A DNA stretch of 64,000 nucleotides from Durusdinium trenchii. Its lineage: Eukaryota > Sar > Dinophyceae > Suessiales > Symbiodiniaceae. Below the pieces are notes generated by a model. That model saw only the letters and a list, made by a program, of their open reading frames with translations. It did not search any database and was not told the DNA's origin. Below, piece after piece: positions 22,040 through 33,102 of the stretch. How positions within the stretch are numbered: the stretch's first letter is position 1; each line of letters opens with the position of its first letter. The position numbers and the translations under genes were made by a program. The stretch lies in NCBI GenBank assembly GCA_963970005.1, contig CAXAMN010002903.1:167582-231581 (forward strand). The letters are read 5' to 3'.

Positions 22040-23388
22040 CAGGTGTTGATCCAGATGAACGACAAGTGGAATGGATCGTCAATGCAAGATCAAGCAATGC
22101 AACAGTCATTGATGTAAAGGTTGAGACGCGGCTGCTGGAACCATCACCATTTGCTCAGCTGCGTCAGAATTCTGGCGCGGACTTCCTCTACCTCCGAATA
22201 CGGAACAACCAACATCAATCAGTACCGTGGCGACATTCATTTGGCTTTCCAGTGAACTCATGCTGTATAAATACAAATAATATAAACGTAAAGATATCAG
22301 GGGGGCAATGTGGCAAAGAAATGGACAACATCACATGTGGATCTAACCCGAGCGTCGGGACCAAACAGTTGTGAGTCGGCTTTGTTGCTTCTCTGTGCTT
22401 GGGACCCTTTCTCGGTCTTTATCCCTTCATAGTGCTTTAGTCTCACGTTGAAGATTTGGAACTGGAAATCTCAGAACATGTCGGATCCTGGAAAAGGCCT
22501 CAATTTGTTTAGTATATTTTAGTATCTCACACTCTCTTGCTTTGTTTAGAAGGCATCCAAGTGCAAATCAACCGTTCAATCGTTTGTTCCACTTTCCACC
22601 CGCAATCCATCCAATATGACCTGGGGACATTTTAGGTCAAAGAACAGCATCATCCCTATGTCCGAAAGCAAGCCAACTATCTAATTTACAATCCAATATC
22701 AAACAAACAAATCATCACGCCTCACCCCTGCGAGGAGTGTGATCATGATACACAGAGGGCAATCATTCTTGTAGCATGACGGATTGATTGAAGTACCAAC
22801 CATGAGGCCGATTGCCTACACACGCGATTTATCTTTCCGCATGTAGCTTTACTGTAACTCCCCTGCCTTTTGACGCGCTTCGTTTCCTTTGATCCCCACA
22901 GTAAGATACGTGTGTCGTACTGTATCCGGAACTCTCAGGTGGTTTTCATCAAGGGATCTGAACAGATGGTTGAGACGGGGAAGCAGCTGCTCTTGAAACA
23001 TCGAGACGAAGCCTTCGGGCTGGCTGCTCCAGCGCATGGCCTTGTCTTCATTGTACCGAACGAGATTCCTGGAGCAACACATTTTTCTGCACCCTTTTCG
23101 TTTTTCTGCTTCTGAACTTTGGGGCAATGTACATGTCGCCTTTAGAAGATGTCACTGTGCTCTGACCTGTTCTTTTTCCGCTTTTTTGTTGACTGAAGGA
23201 TGATGTCCCGTGTTCCTCTCATCCAGAGCAACCTGCCAGCTTTGAGCAGCAAGCATGGTGTGCAGATATCTCCAAAATCACAAGACCGTTTTGCAGTGCT
23301 GGGGAGCCTGAAGAGTGCATCAAAAGTAGCGGCGCAACTTCAACGATGGACAGGGTTCAAAGGAACGATTCTGCTTCTAAGCTGCTAA
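22040..23388 (+). CDS. Candidate exons downstream of the J-domain, possibly KH-like
   Basis: Three + frames look coding. About 22043-22240 encodes DERQVEWIVNARSSNATVID and more. An exon at 22939-23083 after CAG encodes VVFIKGSEQMVETGKQLLLK, which resembles the strand-helix end of a KH RNA-binding domain. About 23206-23385 encodes VQISPKSQDRFAVLGSLKSA followed by SKVAAQLQRW, again of KH-like shape. The GXXG loop that defines KH domains is not visible, so the assignment is weak. They may be part of the J-domain gene. Confidence 0.35.
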
Positions 23389-23520
23389 TAAACCATCCTT
23401 TTTCTTCACTGTGGTCAGATTCTTCCAGAGTCTATACATATAATATATATATATATAGCATTATATAGCTTTGATTATCGTGTTTGACCTGCAAGGCTTC
23501 CGGGCGGGGAAGAATTGGAT

Positions 23521-23808
23521 GCATGGCAATATGAACATTACTGTGAGATGTCGGACTTGAATTTGCTTCAAGATCTCCACGCAAGCGTGACTCCCGGCCC
23601 AGATCAAGAACCCGATTCTGGGCAAGTCCGGAGACTATTCGCCTTTGCCTGTGCAAAAAAGGTTACAGCGGAAGAGAACGAATGTCTCACAGTCTTGGCA
23701 GTGGCCGTTCTGAGTCTGAATCGGCTGACCACGCCCTTAAAGAGAGCCCTTGTTTCTCAAGCACTTTGTGCCGAATGGAGTGGAAGCTCATATTTGCAAA
23801 AAAGATAA
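23521..23808 (+). CDS. Candidate terminal exon
   Basis: A + frame after an acidic start encodes DAWQYEHYCEMSDLNLLQDL and then RLFAFACAKKVTAEENECL, closing with TAA at 23806-23808. The stretch is amphipathic and helix-like. It may be the last exon of the gene with the J-domain. No family recognised. Confidence 0.4.
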   Translation, partial: AWQYEHYCEMSDLNLLQDLHASVTPGPDQEPDSGQVRRLFAFACAKKVTAEENECLTVLAVAVLSLNRLTTPLKRALVSQALCAEWSGSSYLQKR

Positions 23809-23910
23809 ATTGCATGGACATATTAGTATGTCCAGTTTTTTGTGTACAGTGTACTGTGTGCCTTTCTGCAATCGTATATTCTAGAAAGTCAAGTTTCCCC
23901 AAAATCTAGG

Positions 23911-24050
23911 GACCAAATCATTAGTGCGAGCGCTTGAGGGCGGGGGGAGCTTCCCTGGGAAAGCTACTAGCAATAGGAAGCTCCTACTGTAGCTACTTTC
24001 CCTGACTTAATTAAGTAGGCGCATACTTACTTGATTGGCAGGGCCAAGGG
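23911..24050 (+). repeat. Modular palindromic repeat, copy C
   Basis: Contains GACCAAATCATTAGTGCGAG, then GGCGGGGGGAGCTTCC, then an inserted CTACTAG/CTACTGTAG segment, then CTTAATTAAGTAGG. Same block order as copies at 1769, 36043 and 36999. Confidence 0.75.
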
Positions 24051-24089
24051 CTAAAAACAAAGAGCTCTTTTTTGGTCCATGCTTTCTGG

Positions 24090-24312
24090 ACACCTTTGTC
24101 TTCCAAGGCCTGCCATCGAAAGACAAAGCACCGTTGATATGCGCGATAGCTTCTACACAGCACCAACTCATTCATCGATCGGAGTACGAGGCCATGCTCA
24201 AAGGTTTCAAAAGCCTCGGGGAATTCCTCACGGGGCAACAAGGACTTCTTCTGCGTGCAAGAGGCTATGTGTCTATGAAAGAGGCCGTCCCTGCTGATTC
24301 TTGGCTCAGCAG
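24090..24312 (+). CDS. Candidate exon, unidentified
   Basis: One + frame encodes VFQGLPSKDKAPLICAIAST and LIHRSEYEAMLKGFKSLGEF, helical and protein-like, to an apparent GT donor near 24310. A second + frame over the same DNA is also open, so the frame choice is uncertain. Confidence 0.35.
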
Positions 24313-24806
24313 CGTGAGTTCAAGTTGCCAGGTTGTTGCACTCATTTGATGCTTTATGATGCGTTACTGCTTTACAGTGTTTATTGCAGGAAGCATGCAA
24401 GGAACGATGTATACATAGTGGTCTCTTGTTGACAAACATGGCCTGTCCTTTGTGAAGTGATAAAGAGTTGCAAGCACAGAAAATAGAGCCACATAGATTG
24501 GAAGCGCTGGACATCAGAATGCGCTAGGGCCTTGAGACAAGATATATCATACAATGCAACTGCAAACAAATACAATATCATACATACTTTGCCTGCCAGG
24601 CTTTTCACTTTTACGATTGCACCACTTGGATACCAAACGACAACTAGAAACGATTTGGAATAGACAATGACCGAAAGGCCTTTGGGAAGGCCACGTGTGA
24701 TTGCCACAGGTATGCATTCCTAAGCTTTGAGCGCAGTCTCAAGCCGGCAAGTGCATGCGCGCACACACACTCGGGCAAAGTTTTTGGATGCGTAACCTGC
24801 CGAAGA

Positions 24807-24883
24807 CTAACATGGACCCTGAAAACCACCGGTTTGTAGAAGATAACAACCTTTCAGGGTGCCATTCTCAGGGTCCATGTTAG
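24807..24883. repeat. 77-bp foldback element
   Basis: Perfect 16-nt inverted arms CTAACATGGACCCTGA (24807-24822) and TCAGGGTCCATGTTAG (24868-24883) enclose 45 nt. Outside the arms, both sides carry CA-rich tracts (about 24762-24775 and 24905-24922). It looks like a tiny MITE or foldback insertion. Confidence 0.85.
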
Positions 24884-25251
24884 TTTGCCGGAGTGTAAGC
24901 GTGCGCACACACACACACACAAATGCAGAGCTGTGTGCAATGGCAATGTTTTTTTTTGCAAGCTGTTGAAATGTTGAAAAATGACTCGCAGGTGGCTCTA
25001 GCGTACAAACATTAAAGCAATATATATATACTGTATATATACAGAGTGAGAGCGAGAGAGAGAGTGCGATAAACTTCTGAGGGACAGGACAGGACCAAAG
25101 AGCTACAGTTTTTTTTTTCAAGATGGAAAGAGGAGTATGAAATGCCATTGGAAGACACTGGCAAATTTCAGGATTCATCTAGGGCAGCAGTTGGACTGCT
25201 CCCAAAGCTAAGATACAGGGAACGTGCCGCCTGTTAGAAAGTTGACAAGAA

Positions 25252-26191
25252 CTGTGTCATTGCCAATGTTCACAACGTTGAATGCATCAACACATTTCCA
25301 GAGTTTGTTCTTGAGCATCCGAGGTTCATTCTTTTTGTTTTTGGAAAGCAGATTCCCCTGTTCAAGCGCTCAGTGCATAGTGATTGCAAAGTTTTGCAAG
25401 TCCCCTAGACTTGTGGGCATGCAGCAGAAACTGGCGCCAAGGACTCTCAGTGGCATGGCTGGTTTGAGGTGTTGATAACGGGCAAACTCTCAACATTTTG
25501 GCTACAGTGTCTTGAAATCGTCCGCCTACCACAAGATTGGCATGCAGTGCCACAAGTAATGGGATTGGTGCTGCAACACTGCTCTGGGCCTGACATGGCG
25601 GTGGACACAACCAAGGGCTTGAGACACGAGCAGGCTCCATCCACAGCAGAAGCAGACAATGACCACCCCAAGACAAAGACAGCAGTGGAAGATGTAGAGG
25701 ATTGTCTTTTCGAAATGAGCCGTGCAATTGCACACAGTGGGGGCGTGTCCGTACATTCATTATCAAGTCGGTGTGGACAGTCGCTAGAGCAGTGCAACAA
25801 AATTGTGGAAAACCATAAGCTCTCGTTCCAAGCGGACCAGACGGGCATTAGATTGAGCCAAAGTGGCAAAGCACGTGCTGCAATGAGAGAATCGGAGAGA
25901 AGTTCGAAAGACAAAAGGAAATTGGAACATCGAATTGCAATGTTTGCCAGCCAGAAGCTTCAGCAGCTGCCGCTTCAACTGCCGCATACCTTTAGACTGG
26001 CTGAGCTGTGTGGGCTCATGATTTGTTTGGAGAAGCAAACCCACTGGGAACTTGCGGCTGTGGCCTTCAAACGTCTAGTTGCCCCTGAACCAGGCAAGAT
26101 CCGCTCTGCCATAGTGCCCTTTCAGATCTCCCATGTGATGAAGTCGGTTATCAACTACGAGAAAGCCGGCAAAAAGATCTATGATGAGAAG
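25252..26191 (+). CDS. Exons of an unidentified helical protein
   Basis: About 25252-25330 encodes NCVIANVHNVECINTFPEFV. About 25424-25480 encodes GAKDSQWHGWFEVLITGKL. A long open frame (part of 25469-26191) includes RSSKDKRKLEHRIAM, QLPHTFRLAELCGLMICLEK and HVMKSVINYEKAGKKIYDEK and ends at a GC donor at 26192. The GWFEV..tGKL pattern is faintly like thioredoxin-like Rdx/SelW proteins, but no CxxC/CxxU is visible. The helical part may belong with the solenoid gene downstream. Confidence 0.45.
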
Positions 26192-26646
26192 GCACCTAGC
26201 TCGAACAATTGTTTTCATTATTGGTTCCTGGGTCTTGACACGTTTTTTTTGTTGTTCTTCAACAGTCTAGGCTTTTTAACGAGCATTGCCCTGCAAGGAA
26301 TCTTTGGTGGCAGTATTGAAGGCAGCATCTTTGAGTATGCTGAGGAATGAGTCCAGCTCATATGTATCCTTAGACGTTGCAACGGAGTGTTTGGTGTCAG
26401 CTACGCAGAAGCCCTTCGTGGGCGTGATGGACATGACGGAACCTTGTCATGATAATTGTCATGATAAGGCTAGGCAAATTATGAAAGTTGTTGTTTGTTT
26501 GTCCCTAATTCATTTTTTTAAAGATGTTTTCTTATGTTTTCTTATTCATTCTAATTAGGAACCAAGACCTTCCAGCCAGTCTGTGTGCATTCGTTTGATT
26601 CATTTTGATTCCACTGTTTTGAGCCATTGCAGTTGAGGAACCCCAG

Positions 26647-26940
26647 ATGATCCTGACATCAGCAGCTTCCCGGGTGGCTGCAGAAATCGCTGAAGATGAT
26701 AATCCTGAGATATGCCCAGCTTGTTTTTCTCGAAGTTACAGCAGCTTTTTCGACTTTGCCAAACTTTGTGCATCTTTGGCGTATTTCTACTCCTTGGTCT
26801 GGCAGAAGATGCTGATCGAATACAGTGAGCAAGTCGTGCAGGTTTTTGAGATCTTGGCCGCTGCCGTGGAGAAGTTTTATGAGTTCATCTCGTCGGAGCA
26901 AAACGGTCTCCGTCAGATGGTAAGAGCTTTTGAGCTCATT
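26647..26940 (+). CDS. Candidate exon, helical
   Basis: The + frame encodes AAEIAEDDNPEICPACFSRS, FFDFAKLCASLAYFYSLVW and a further helix (EYSEQVVQVFEILAAAVEKF). The style is that of alpha-solenoid repeats and fits the exons at 29125-32525. The right edge near 26916 is an ATGGTAAGA donor-like site. Function unknown. Confidence 0.45.
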
Positions 26941-29124
26941 GGCTCGGTGAAAGATGCTAGACTCGAACGCGCTTCTTCCATGGGCTTGCGGGGACTTTCA
27001 AGGCTGGACGTCTTCATTTCACATGCGTTTCACTTCTTCGCTTACTTATATCTTCATGTCTTTTTTTCTACAAAAGCCAGCTCATAGGCTATAGGCTGAA
27101 GTTCTGTTTAGCCAAACGAAGTGAGTGTTAGTAAGTGTGGAGGGGTAGGTTCAAAAAGGGAGGTTTTGGAAGGGTGAGCCCAGAGCCTGCCGAGGGAGAG
27201 CGAAAAATGGCGAGTAGTAAAGTCGCATTTTGAGGGCCCTTGTGATGCGAGTGATGCAGCAGCGGTTGATACCAGCATTGTTTGCATCATCAATTTTGGC
27301 GTGCCTCGGCATTTGTATTTCGGTTCAGTTCATGGAGTCAAGCCATGTGTGAAGTCGAGCCATGCGTGAAATGAAAGACACTGTGATTTACAGAGATCTA
27401 GATGCAGAGAGTCGAAGAAACATTGGAGAAAAAGAAGGCGCCTCTTTTGAAGTGGGTGCTGGCACCAAAGTTCGGTGCCAGGGCTAAAAAGGATACTTCC
27501 GAAGGGCGGGTTCTAGTGAGACTAGTAGTGAGAAGGTCCCTGACCAAAAGTGGGACACGGCAACAATCATTTTCCTGACAGTGTCTACTTTTTCCTAGAC
27601 CTCAGCCACACTGAATATAGAGTTTTTTGTAAATCACATTCGTCCAGGACTTCAGAAGGAGTCAAAATATGAGGAAATCAAAGGTGATCGTTGGTCCAGA
27701 ATTTCAGGAAAACATGTTAAGTCATGGCAGTAAGGATCAGATGATAGCTTATATAAACACAGGATTCTATAAGTGGATGCTTGCCTTCAACTTGGAGGTC
27801 CTTCAGGGTAAAACGAATTATTTTTGTCTTTTTTCTTTCCAGCCAATGCACAATGCACAATCTGTGAACGTTCATTGGGGTTCTCTGACAGTGTCCGTCA
27901 CGTTCTTCTTCATGATGTCGGACCCACATCTTGCAACTCTTCGCTGATTTTGGGTGGGGATTCACGAGACAACGTCACGAAGCACGACCCACATTGCAAA
28001 CAAGTATGTAAGAGGGATTGGCACAGATGGTCTCAACACCCGAAAACCCATAAACAACCATAATGCACATACCACTAGTGCCCTTTTGCGCCTTGTTTGA
28101 AGGCCGTCTCGGGGCAAAACAAGGGGGCGCCTCCGAAAAGCGGCCTGTAGCGATATGACCCTTGACAAAGCAGGACATGGCAGTGCGTCTTCGAGTCGTT
28201 GAACGTTGTAATTGAACCTTGCGAGCCGCTGTTTGAGATTAATTCTGGCAAACTTGTGGGACAAACCCGCAAAGTGCGGGAGGTTTGGCTGCTGCTTGAG
28301 ATGAACTGTCGGTGTGGAAAGACACAGTGGATCTAGATTCAGGGAGTCGGGGTTTCTTAGTTTGAGGGCCGTCTCGGGGCAAGAAAGGGCACACATGAAG
28401 AAGTGGGTTCTAGCACCATGTCCCCCGAAAAGACCTTAAGGAGGGATTCTTGTTGGTGCCCTCCTGCCTGGCTTGGAGGCCGTCTCGGGGCAAAAGGGGC
28501 CACCTCCGACAAGCGCCCCATGCTTAAAAACACTCGGGCACGTTCTTTTTTACTAGGGGATCCCAGAAGCAGGGGTTGTCCAATATAGGGTCAGTGGGAG
28601 GATTCTTTTGAATAATCATTAGTTAGCAAAGACAGCAAAGATGGAAACCTGGGAAGAGCTTCAGAGCGAAAAGTTTGTATAAAATCCTTAAAAATAGAAA
28701 ATCCTCCAGATCGAAGGGAGGGTCTTCCTTTTCTTTTTGCAACAGCCTTCAGTAAAATAGTGATTCTTTGGACCAACAACAAAACATTTCGAAAAGTGGA
28801 CACAGGTGGACAGTTAGGGTTCCTTTTGGAGCCTAATATTAAAACCACATTACAGGGCGGCAATTTATAAACAAACATAAACCGTATTTAGGGGTCTCCG
28901 ATAGGATTTTTTGATAGGGGAACGCTTTGTATTAGGTACTCGGGATTATTGGGCAAAGCAGGACACGGCAGATGCATCTTCGAGCCTTGCAATTGAATCT
29001 CGCGAACGATTTGGGTATTGTCAGGTGGTCCGTGCGGGAGTGTTGGAGACTCTCACATTGTTTGTTGGCAGTGAAACGCGTTGCTCTAAGCGTTTGCGAG
29101 GGCTTTCGTTTGCTCACTTCTCAG
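26941..29124. other. Intronic/repeat region
   Basis: No convincing exon. It holds at least three copies of a segment with GGCCGTCTCGGGGCAA (28103, 28368, 28479) and two related longer segments (27400-27490 and 28325-28420) that share GATCTAGAT..AG..AGTCG and a GGTGCTGGCACCA/GGTTCTAGCACCA end. Confidence 0.5.
28097..28525 (+). repeat. Dispersed repeat with GGCCGTCTCGGGGCAA core
   Basis: Copies at 28097-28140, 28358-28390 and 28470-28520 share TTGAAGGCCGTCTCGGGGCA-type sequence, two of them followed by GGGGGCGCCTCCGAAAAGCG or a close variant. They lie within one presumed intron and may be fragments of one element. Confidence 0.75.
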
Positions 29125-32100
29125 GTAGTTGCAGATGCGCTCAGGCGTTGTAAATGTTTAAAGCGGCCTGACCTCAGGTTGCTAGAGATCTCCAAACTGG
29201 ATCTCTGGGACTTTGAAAACTTGGCTGCTGTGGTCAACGGCTTCAAGCTTCCACATCCAAATGTGAAGATGTTTGAAAAGATTGGAAAAGCAGCTGCCCG
29301 GGTGGTCAAGGCAATGGCGAAGGTGACGCTTTGCTGCAACATTTGGTGCTGAGTAGATATGCAAGGCGGTTCATGCTTGTTCAAGGTCTATGATCTCCTA
29401 GCCTCAGTCGGCGCAATGGTTTCAACTCAGGTCTGTAGATCAAATGGTGCATTTCATTGCAACCTATGGCCAGCTCGGTATTCTGCATCATTTGGAGAAG
29501 CTTCTCAAGCAGTTGCGAGATAAGAATTGGTTCAAAACCCTCATTGCTCCATGGAACATTGCGAAGATTGATGAGGAAGGGCATATGTTTTCGTTTCGCA
29601 GATATTTATGGGGGGTTATTTGGTTTTTCTTTTCATTCTTGATTGGGGAAGGAAAGGATGCTATGAAAATGAAAACATTGATCCAAATAGGGTCGGAGTT
29701 CATTCACTGATTCATACAACCATAACCACATAAATTTCACGTATCATTCTCGCATCTCAATAAAACATGAGGTTCACGCGCGGCAGACACGCAACACAAC
29801 CTGGAACCAGGAGCAGATTCTCCCGCATGTCCTCGCAGCGATGGTTCGTGCCCAAGAGTTTGATGTACTCCAAGAGATCGCAGAGAAGTACAAAAACAAA
29901 GACATTTCTACGCAGAAAATCGTGGCCATCCTAACTGGCCTGTCCGGATGTGAAGACAAGCTGACAATCAAGAGTGCCTTCTTGAAGAAACTGGTGGATC
30001 TTTGCCGAACATGTCCTCCCGAAATCAAAGACATGGAACAGATCGTTTATGTTTGCCAAAAGGACGCAGGCTCTTTGAACACTCTGATCGAGATATGTCA
30101 CCACAGAAACATCTTGGAATCCATCCCCAAGCAGTGGCAAGAACTGACCAGATGCCTTGAATGCCTTCTCGGTCCTTTCACTGATGCAAAGCTACGTGTG
30201 CCACTTTTGGAAGCTGCTTTTGCAAGCAGACTGATGCAAGCCCTTGCGCAATGCAGCAAACCAGAGCCAGAGGAAGTGGTAGCTGCTGGGCTGAAATTTT
30301 CGGTTGAGGCACTGGCATCCATGCCAGCCCTTGCGCACGCCATCATTCTCCGCATCAAGAGTTTACCAAAGCGGTCGGAGCTGGAGCGTTTCAAGACCTT
30401 CATCAGCAACATTGCCCTTTCTGCCAAGCATGTCCCGACTGAGGCATTGGCGGGGGGTGTATGGGGGTGTTGACAGTTTTTTTTTAGGTGGCTTGTGAAG
30501 ATGCAAGGTATTTGTAATGCTTAGGGGTAAGGTATGTTCTAATCAACAGAGCAACACGCGGGATGGCAATGTTTTCGGCAGCTTTGGTTGTTTTTGTCAA
30601 CCTTTGGGGTTTATATAGGAGGCTGGCTACAGATTCTTAACCTACTACAGACACCATAATGTATTACGTATGGAGACATGCCTCGGACTGAATGAGATAC
30701 TGATTGCTTGGAAGCGAGTCCTCCGTGCATGCGCATAAGAAAAACATGGAAGGTAGGCAAGTGTATTTTGTGACCATGACTAAGGGTTCTGAGAGCGGCT
30801 CATCTAGCTTTTTCTGTTCCTGCAAGTGCGATCAAATGAAAATCCGGAGTTGTCATGTGCCTTAAAGTTGCCTTCATGATATGGACTTGTCCAGCAATTG
30901 GCACTGTTGCCACTGCAATGCGACCGCGATTAGAACGTGAAAGGCTGGCGATTGGTTGGTTCCCGACTTGATTTTGGGCGTGTTACCCTTTTCGCGGAAC
31001 TTTTCCCTCTATCCAGTAGCGAGGACACAGAGGAGCCCTCTCGCAAAGTAGTTCCTAGATGTTGAAAGGGCCAAATTTTGACAGGGCCACTCTTCCATCT
31101 AGAAAAACAAACTTTTGAGCCATAAAGTTTTAAGGACAAACTCTTCAAATCCTTTCGACTGTGCGAAGGGTTGAAGGATGTTGACGGGCTGGGCTGGAGC
31201 TTTAGTTACTTCTCTAAGCTTGGCACTGGCTATCTTACTACCCTCGTAATATTAAAATCTATATATACATCATGTACAGATATGTACAGTATATATTACA
31301 ATATCATATAAAATAGTAACACATAATATAATACAACACACAAACACGCCAGGCGGGCACAGCAGAGCTTGATGCCTGGACAGCTGCAATTGACAAAGTT
31401 ATATTGGAGGAAGCGAGCAACCTTGGAACGAGTCGGTCAGACCTTTCATGGTCCCTGGTTGAGATGATGACAATGTCGTCCAACAACTTACCAATGAAGA
31501 TTCGACAAGAACTCGGGCAAGCCTGGCTGTCAACAATTCTGGCACGAAGCCGAAGAGTGTTTTGGGATGGATTGCGCGTCCTGCTCGAGCCACCCCGACC
31601 AACAGAAGCTTTGCGAGCGATGAAACAGGAGTTGCAGGGACATCATCCTGAAACCCAATCGCCAGATGCCAAGCTCTCAGACGAGGTTACCACGGAGCAG
31701 CCCGTCCAGGCACTTACCACGACGTGTTCCCCAACATCTTCCCCAACATCCGCCCCGACATCCGTCCAGGAATCAGCCCCGGCATCGGCCAAACAATCTC
31801 CAGAACCTTCTCGTCCTGAAATTGAGAGGCCTCGGTCCCGTTCGCGATCCCGGTCCCACGCGCCAGAGGCAGCTCTGACAGTATCGTGCCAGAACCCCAA
31901 GTTCAGAGGGAGCTACCGCAGAAAAGGCACGAGGAATGGCAAAGCTGCTTTTGCAAAGATCGATGATGAAGAGGTGCAGCTGTTTACAGAGAAAACTTGT
32001 TGGTGCTTGGGCAGTCCCACCTCAGGGTGGATTCGGCACCCCAGCAACTCAGGAGGATTTGCGCCAACGGAGGGATGGGATGATCCAACGTTGAGGATCT

Positions 32101-32525
32101 CCTGGCATGCTCCAAGGGTAACCCACGGTAGCGTTGCAGCTCCCAGAGCGAAGGTTGCAAACAAGAAGCCTCGTACTGGGGATAGAGTCCTCAAGGGAAC
32201 CCCTATGCCCCTGGTTGGAGAACCTTCACCATCTCCATCACCAGTTGAGCAGGCCACGCTGGTCACACCACAGGGTGAACTAAAGCAGTGGCTGCGATCT
32301 GCATCGGTGGATGGTATTTTAATGCAATACGAGGAGCGTCTGGTGGACCAATTGGACGGAGACATGACGTTTCTCCCGGAGTTTGTGTGCGAAGCCAATT
32401 CCGAGAAAGTCGGGTTGGCCCGAATTGATCCAGCTTTTTGGGAAGCTATCCAATGCACCAAGCTCGCGCACAAGTTGCAGTTCTCCAAGGCCATGATCAA
32501 ATTGAAAGATGCCCCTCTTGCGTGA
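29125..32525 (+). CDS. Multi-exon gene: alpha-helical region, RS-rich segment, SAM-like C-terminus
   Basis: Exons: 29125-29318 (VVADALRRCKCLKRPDLRLL), 29431 to about 29575 (SVDQMVHFIATYGQLGILHH), 29787-30449 (TWNQEQILPHVLAAMVRAQE through SAKHVPTEAL) and 31353-32525. The third joins to the fourth across a GC-AG intron (30450-31352) to read EALAGTAELDAWTAAIDKV. The first exon ends inside an Ala codon at a GA donor and joins in frame. The N-terminal exons are predicted alpha-solenoid. The last exon has a Ser/Pro/Thr-rich linker, an RSRSRSRS run (about 31835-31860) and a C-terminal LKQWLRSASVDGIL... region resembling a SAM domain. TGA stop at 32523. I do not recognise the whole protein; RNA-related function is only suggested by the RS run. 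Confidence 0.7.
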
Positions 32526-32922
32526 CAGATTTGGGTGTGTCCCGTGACCTGCAGATTTTAAGATTCACAGTGCACGCGAGTCCTGTGCGGATGTGTGCAG
32601 AAAGTTTGCGCTGCGAAAGGGCTAATCAGACGACTGACAGATCCATTGCATATATTAGTTCATCAATATATATTCATATATATTCATCACAAATGGCAAA
32701 CTCTCAAACAAGAGAATACTTTGTGTGCTGCCCTGCAGGCTGTCCTTGCTGGCCAGGCTGATGCTCAGAGCGAGACCCCGAAGGCAAGTATTGAAAAATG
32801 TAGGTTTTGAGTGGTCTTGATGGGTTTGGTGATGCGGCCGAACCGGGGTCCTGTTGCACTGCTCCACGTCAATTGGCAATAGTTTGATTATGTTTGATTG
32901 AGGTGCCGCCCAGGCCAATCTG
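32526..32922. other. Intergenic stretch before the retroelement
   Basis: Contains a short TATATATTCATA tract near 32650-32690. Nothing coding is supported. Confidence 0.5.
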
Positions 32923-33102
32923 GGACAGCTTTGCCTGCAAGGTAAACCAACAAACCCTCACCTCCATGCAGGTGCTTACTGCAAGCTGGAGTGTTTGCTG
33001 CTGGCGTTGTGCACTGCAATATAAGCTTGCATGAATGCTTATCAGAAGTGGCCCATTGGTTTGAGGTGTAGTGGTGGTTGACTTTGAGTGCAATCTCTTT
33101 GT
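32923..33102 (+). repeat. Split direct repeat Q1 (left end)
   Basis: Begins GGACAGCTTTGCCTGCAAGG and ends GAGTGCAATCTCTTTG, directly before the RT-coding remnant. Compared with Q2 it carries small insertions (ATGC near 32966 and CAAGCTG near 32982). Confidence 0.85.

Noticed and set aside
25447-25914. 155-aa and 134-aa - strand ORFs
   Set aside because: They overlap a + strand frame that fits neighbouring exons and ends at a GC donor; the - strand products show no domain.
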